Assembly (NCBI GenBank): GCA_004151065.3
Contig: NWUY0300008649.1
Location: forward strand, 45,405-55,410
From: Larix sibirica
Taxonomy: Eukaryota > Streptophyta > Pinopsida > Pinales > Pinaceae
Direction: 5' to 3'
DNA: 10,006 bases
Under the pieces are notes generated by a model. It made no database searches, was not told the origin of the DNA, and saw nothing but the letters and a program-made list of their open reading frames with translations. Within the stretch, counting starts at the first letter, position 1, and each line of letters begins with the position of its first letter. Positions 6,675-10,006 of this stretch are shown here, one piece after another. A program made the position numbers and the translations under genes.

Positions 6675-7214
6675 ACAGTATGAAAAAGACCAATAACCAA
6701 ATCCACAAATAAGATATAATAAATAGCAATGTGATTTAGCAATGTATCTTAGTTATGTAACTAAATCAATTATATTCTTATTAATTATGAAAAATAGTCA
6801 TTGATTTACAAATGCTAGCAATAACCACTTATGTTAGATAAATCCAAATGCCAAAAATGTAAACATCAATAACCATGAACCACAATTTAACACTTAGTTT
6901 CTGTGTTTTAATGGTTAGAGCTCGAAGTGTTTGTTGTAACACAAAATGTCCCCGTCAAAATTTTTAATTGTTTGCAAATTTGGCTTTTTCTCTGTTCCCT
7001 CAAAATTTCCAATCCAATAAGACCTTCTTTACACTTCCATGCACCAACCAAGTAAAAAACCAAGCCACGCACCAAGAGTCAAACCACAAGTCAATAAATC
7101 CCATGATGTGACCATCAAGGAGTATAATGTGCTCAACAATCAAACATAAGGGTTCTTGAAGTTATAGCACCCCTGACATATCAAAACAAAATCAAAGAAG
7201 TAGGGATGTCAAAT
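6675..7214. other. Gene-free spacer
   Basis: No gypsy coding sequence resumes here on the minus strand, so the missing front part of the integrase is not simply displaced to the right of the duplication. Apart from the SINE-like head near 6898 I see nothing recognisable. Confidence 0.5.
6898..6975 (+). mobile_element. Second SINE-like tRNA-derived head, degenerate B box
   Basis: TGGTTAGAGCTCG from 6912 is a very good A box of the type seen in plant tRNAs and SINEs. About 41 bases later, CGTCAAAATTT (from 6953) keeps only the TCAAA core of a B box. The intervening AAGTGTTTGTTGTAACACAA has the look of a plant SINE head, with GTGTT/AACAC able to pair as an anticodon-like arm. It differs from the head in the duplicated units, so it would be another family. 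No 3' end is recognised. Confidence 0.5.
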
Positions 7215-7815
7215 TCATTCATGCACATAATTGCTAAAGATCCCCCACGAATGGCTTGGATGCATTGAGCAAATTCTGGCGTGCAATCCTAGCCATTTGT
7301 GTAAATACACATAGTCGGGCGATAAAAGGAAGCAACCTCCTGCGAATGGCCACGATGCACCATGTAGCTTCCCCTCTCCAAATCTCAACCCTTCTTGCAA
7401 TTACAAATGATTAGGTGTTAACAATGGGAGGTACTTCGAAATGGAAGGGATTTACCAAGCAACTCTCGATGATTTAATCATGACTATTCATGTAAAATCA
7501 CACACATGGGAGGTAAGAGTGGATTTCCATGAATGGATAGATGAGACTGTGTAACTTCAAACTTCCAATCGTATCCATTCGCACAAAAAGACATGTGTGG
7601 GAGATAATTAGGGGTGGTCCCCACGAATGGTGTAGATTCAATCATGCAACTTCCAACATGCAATTGTATCCATTCATGCATGAGGACATGATCAGGAAAT
7701 ATCACAGAGGGGTACCCCATGAATGGTCATGATGATATTTATGTGGGCATGTGAGTTGATCTCAGTCATTCATGCATAGGTTTATATCACTGCAAGATAC
7801 ACGTGTAAGACTCTC
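7215..7815. repeat. Tandem array of about 95-bp units with inverted arms
   Basis: Unit starts (CCATTC or close variants) are seen at 7215, 7293, about 7388, 7484, 7575, 7670 and 7766. The last four are 91-96 bases apart, 7293 to 7484 equals two units, and the first unit is shorter. Shared phrases are GGGAGATAA or GGGAGGTAA, CCCCACGAATGG or CCATGAATGG, and ATGCAACTTCCAAC before the next unit. Within units a CCATTC arm is followed about 40 bases later by its complement GAATGG; at 7670-7678 and 7718-7726 the arms match over nine bases. Open frames on both strands here are by-products of the repeat. Confidence 0.82.
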
Positions 7816-8087
7816 TCCAATGACTCAGATCTCCTCCTGATTTAAGATTGGGAATTTGTGACAGTTACGGAGATTCAGAGGATATTCAAGATTCCTCAAG
7901 GATCCTCCATGTCACCGCGGAGGGAATTGTAATGACAACTCACCCACCAATGATGCAACATGGGGGGTAGACCCACCCTCGTCATCCTTTCAATAATCAA
8001 TAAGAGGTATATATGTGCCCCTCCAACTCATACAAAGGACATCAACACCCTTCTTTTTCCATTTCACTTGGGAAACCACCCAATTGA
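7816..8087. other. Stretch with no recognisable feature
   Basis: The stretch has a locally higher G+C around GTCACCGCGGAGG at 7911 and a repeated GAGGATATTCAAGATTCCTCAAGGATCC phrase in part (GGAT three times within 50 bases). I see no coding relic, RNA gene or element border. Confidence 0.5.
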
Positions 8088-8400
8088 AATCCAACCTACC
8101 ACAGTTCCATCCATCCTATACCAATGGGCCAATTTTCCATTTGGTGGAGGGATATGCTTCTCATTAAAATCAAAGGAGAAGAGTGGATGCCTCTTCCAAT
8201 GTCCATGGAATCTATGCCATTAATGCAAGATGGGTATTGAGGAGGCCTAAGACTTCCCGAAATAGCAAAACAAATTAAAATATTCTTGACTTCCTTTTCC
8301 CAAAGCGAAGGGCACACAAAATAGCTCAAAGGGTCAATGATGTAGATTAAAGGGGGAAATAAGAGGTATTCAAAGGAAACATTTTATGATTTTAGAAGTA
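8088..8400 (+). pseudogene. Weak coding-like relic, unidentified
   Basis: One frame is open from a stop at 8085 to a TGA at 8238-8240 and reads PMGQFSIWWRDMLLIKIKGE followed by EWMPLPMSMESMPLMQDGY. Beyond that stop the same frame continues GGLRLPEIAKQIKIFLTSF, then a TAG, LKGSMM, another TAG, and NKRYSKETFYDFRSNLK before TGA. The last part, rich in charged and aromatic residues, is the most protein-like. No family is recognised. Open frames in two other readings overlap it, so chance is a real possibility. Confidence 0.27.
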
Positions 8401-8540
8401 ATCTAAAGTGATAAGAAGAATCAAGAAGTTATGGAGGATAGGGACAAGAAACTACCTTTCATTTTGGTTATTTTGAAGAGACAACTCTGCCCTAATAGCA
8501 TAGGGTATTGAACACACCGGTTGTTTCTCTCCCAGTAAGC

Positions 8541-8548
8541 TATAAAAT
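8541..8548 (+). promoter_or_regulatory. TATA-box-like site
   Basis: TATAAAAT in the context AAGCTATAAAATAGATATG is a good plant TATA box. Nothing downstream is a gene for at least 570 bases, so if it ever worked it was probably the promoter of a decayed LTR or other element. Confidence 0.35.
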
Positions 8549-8822
8549 AGATATGTTTCTCAAGAGGAGAGAGGTAAATTATTTGCAGCTAGAGGAGGAG
8601 CCTCACCAACATCCCTATGGGCTGTTGTAATTCATGAGAACCAAGAAACCAGTCATTGGATTCATTGCTCATTTTTACAGCCATGTTCTTATCTATTTTC
8701 AGTGTTTAACTTTCTTATTTTTTCCACGCCTTTTCTCTCGATGTAATATTGTAATATTATAGACCATATTGTTATATATTCAAGGCTAACAAAAGTTAGT
8801 TTGTGGTACAACACAAAGAAAC

Positions 8823-8945
8823 AATTTCAAGTTGTTTGACTCTTTCTTTTTTTGTATAGTTACCTTTTGTTAGTTTTTATTTTTGTATGAAGTATTTATA
8901 CAATATATAGAGAACAAATAAATAATTTCAAGTTGTTTGACTCTT
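8823..8945. repeat. Exact 22-bp direct repeat, 101 bases apart
   Basis: AATTTCAAGTTGTTTGACTC plus TT occurs at 8823-8844 and again at 8924-8945. The flanks on the left (AAAGAAAC and AAATAAAT) are also similar, so a diverged local duplication with a 101-base period is likely. Confidence 0.85.
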
Positions 8946-9008
8946 ACCTATAGATTTTATATGTATTCATATTCATTCTTCATATTACATGTATGAGTGT
9001 TTATGTTG

Positions 9009-9080
9009 TTGGATTCATTGTTTATGCCCAACCTGTAAACTTACTATATTGGATTCATTTGTTTAATGCCCAACAAACCC
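9009..9080. repeat. 40-bp-period direct repeat
   Basis: TTGGATTCATTGTTTATGCC at 9009 recurs as TTGGATTCATTTGTTTAATG with CCCAAC following in both, at 9049. TTGGATTCATTG also appears once more at 8656. The last copies lie immediately before the LINE fragment. Confidence 0.75.
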
Positions 9081-9119
9081 ATTTAGATGTCATCGGATAC
9101 TTGAAGATTTCCTAACTAG

Positions 9120-10006
9120 TTTAACCCCCTCTGGGCTGAAAGAGAAGGGTTTGTGGACACTGTTATGAATGCTCGGTGCACTCCTATCATTGGGCCGCCC
9201 AACTTTGTATGGGAACAGAAAGTAAAGGCAACCAAAATGGCTTTGAAAAAGTGGTTAAAAAATCCCTCAGCCTCTCCCTCTAGCTGCAGTAAGAAGTCCA
9301 CCAAATAGTTGTTAGATTTTCAATTCAATCTAGAGTTTAAAGACATTACTTTCACAGAAATCCAGAAGGAGCAAGCTGCCCAACTCACTACATTTCTCTC
9401 TTACAGGCAAGAGGAAGAGCACTGGAGGCTTAAATCAAGAATCCTTTGGCTTAAGTTTGGCGACATAAATACTACCTTCTTTCATAATCAATTTAAAGCT
9501 CGCCTCTCTTGAAATCATATAGATGAAATCACTTCTTCTGATGGGATTGTCCACAAATAAATAGCCTAATTAAAAGAGGCTGCAACTTCCCATTTTTAGC
9601 AGCTCTTCACTGAAGAAGGAATGGATTCTGAGGAGGAATTTTCAAATTTTCTCACTCACATTCCGCGACTGGTGGGGGAGGAGGATAATACAAGTCTTTT
9701 GAAGCCCTTCTCTGAAACTGAAATCATCAATGTCATATGGGCGATGGAGCCAGACAAATTCCCAGAGCCTGATGGTTTTTCCATTCATTTTTACAGAATA
9801 TGCTGGGACATAATCAAGGTGGACTTATTTCGAATAATCAAGGGCTTCCTTCAAAAATCCAGCGTTGGAGGCAGCACAAATTCTACATTCCTAGCTTTAA
9901 TTTCCAAGGAAACAAACCCTGGGACTTTTGATCGTTTTAGGCCTATTTCGTTGTGCAATGCTTCTTATAAAATTCTGTCCAAACTCCTGGCTAATAGAAT
10001 CAAGCC
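9120..10006 (+). pseudogene. LINE (L1-like) ORF2 fragment entering the reverse transcriptase domain
   Basis: ORF2 of a plant L1-type LINE encodes an endonuclease and a reverse transcriptase for target-primed insertion. One frame runs from about 9120 to the window edge with no indel. It reads PLWAEREGFVDTVMNAR, then PPNFVWEQKVKATKMALKKW, EEHWRLKSRILWLKFGDINT, TFFHNQFKARLS, PFSETEIINVIWAMEPDK, PEPDGFSIHFYRICWDIIK, TFLALISKE and FDRFRPISLCNASYKILSKL. These are the linker between endonuclease and reverse transcriptase, then the N-terminal reverse transcriptase blocks (the PGPDGF-like block at about 9763-9780 and FRPISLCN near 9936-9959). The catalytic YxDD block would lie beyond the window. Stops fall at 9306, 9510, 9558, 9567 and 9597. 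The endonuclease is absent, as expected of a 5'-truncated LINE copy. The exact left border is uncertain. Confidence 0.95.

Larger units (their letters stand above)
8401..9119. other. Gene-free region with a TATA-like site and short direct repeats
   Basis: No coding relic is readable. The left part (8401-8700), with a TATA box followed by a polypurine GAGGAGAGAGG stretch, has the look of an LTR promoter and leader, but no matching second LTR, PBS or borders can be found in the window. The right part is T-rich with short direct repeats. Confidence 0.4.

Noticed and set aside
7484-7732. Overlapping open frames on both strands at 7484-7732
   Set aside because: Both are produced by the 95-bp repeat units, and neither has a recognisable domain.
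7215-7815. CRISPR-like array
   Set aside because: Units are about 95 bp, diverged along their whole length, with no short identical repeats separated by unique spacers, and the surroundings are plant retroelements.
9116-9304. 62-codon minus-strand frame at 9116-9304
   Set aside because: It is antisense to the LINE ORF2 relic, which is strongly supported on the plus strand.

Overview
The window looks like non-coding, transposon-rich nuclear DNA from a seed plant. It is AT-rich, holds no intact gene that I can support, and is made of old, broken retroelements and low-copy tandem repeats. The plant call rests on three protein or structural relics: a plant-type L1-like LINE reverse transcriptase, a Ty3/gypsy integrase tail of the kind common in plant genomes, and a Ty1/copia-like LTR pair whose primer-binding site resembles the initiator-methionine tRNA site used by plant copia elements. 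The advanced decay and low gene density would fit a large genome such as a conifer, but that is inference.

Layout, left to right. Positions 1-600 hold only weak coding-like scraps: the possible tail of a frame at 1-66 and a 67-codon open frame on the minus strand at 189-392. Positions 615-990 hold a degenerate tandem array with a period of about 70-90 bp, each unit centred on a near-palindrome. It is followed by a protein-like relic with stops and one frame change (about 1039-1563). Positions 1564-2794 have no gene but contain a perfect 11-bp inverted repeat. Positions 2795-4845 are a short LTR element with two direct LTRs, PBS, PPT and TATA boxes, but no recognisable gag or pol in its 1.3-kb interior.

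Positions 5060-5709 (minus strand) are the 3' end of a Ty3/gypsy integrase, interrupted by stops and frame changes. The upstream edge of that relic, plus about 400 bp of other sequence carrying a SINE-like tRNA head, is tandemly duplicated (5641-6113 and 6118-6674). A second, different SINE-like head lies near 6898. Positions 7215-7815 are a tandem array of about 95-bp units, each carrying inverted CCATTC/GAATGG arms. Positions 8088-8400 hold a weak coding-like relic, and 8401-9119 hold a TATA-like site and short direct repeats. From 9120 to the right edge is a LINE ORF2 fragment in one uninterrupted frame with five stop codons, running out of the window inside the reverse transcriptase domain.

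Nothing here acts together as an operon or pathway. The window is best read as nested layers of mobile-element insertion, local duplication and mutational decay. I found no convincing new functional system. The most informative signals are the duplication breakpoint inside the integrase relic, the short LTR element with intact-looking priming sites but no genes, the two tandem arrays with internal inverted symmetry, and the pattern of stop codons in the LINE.
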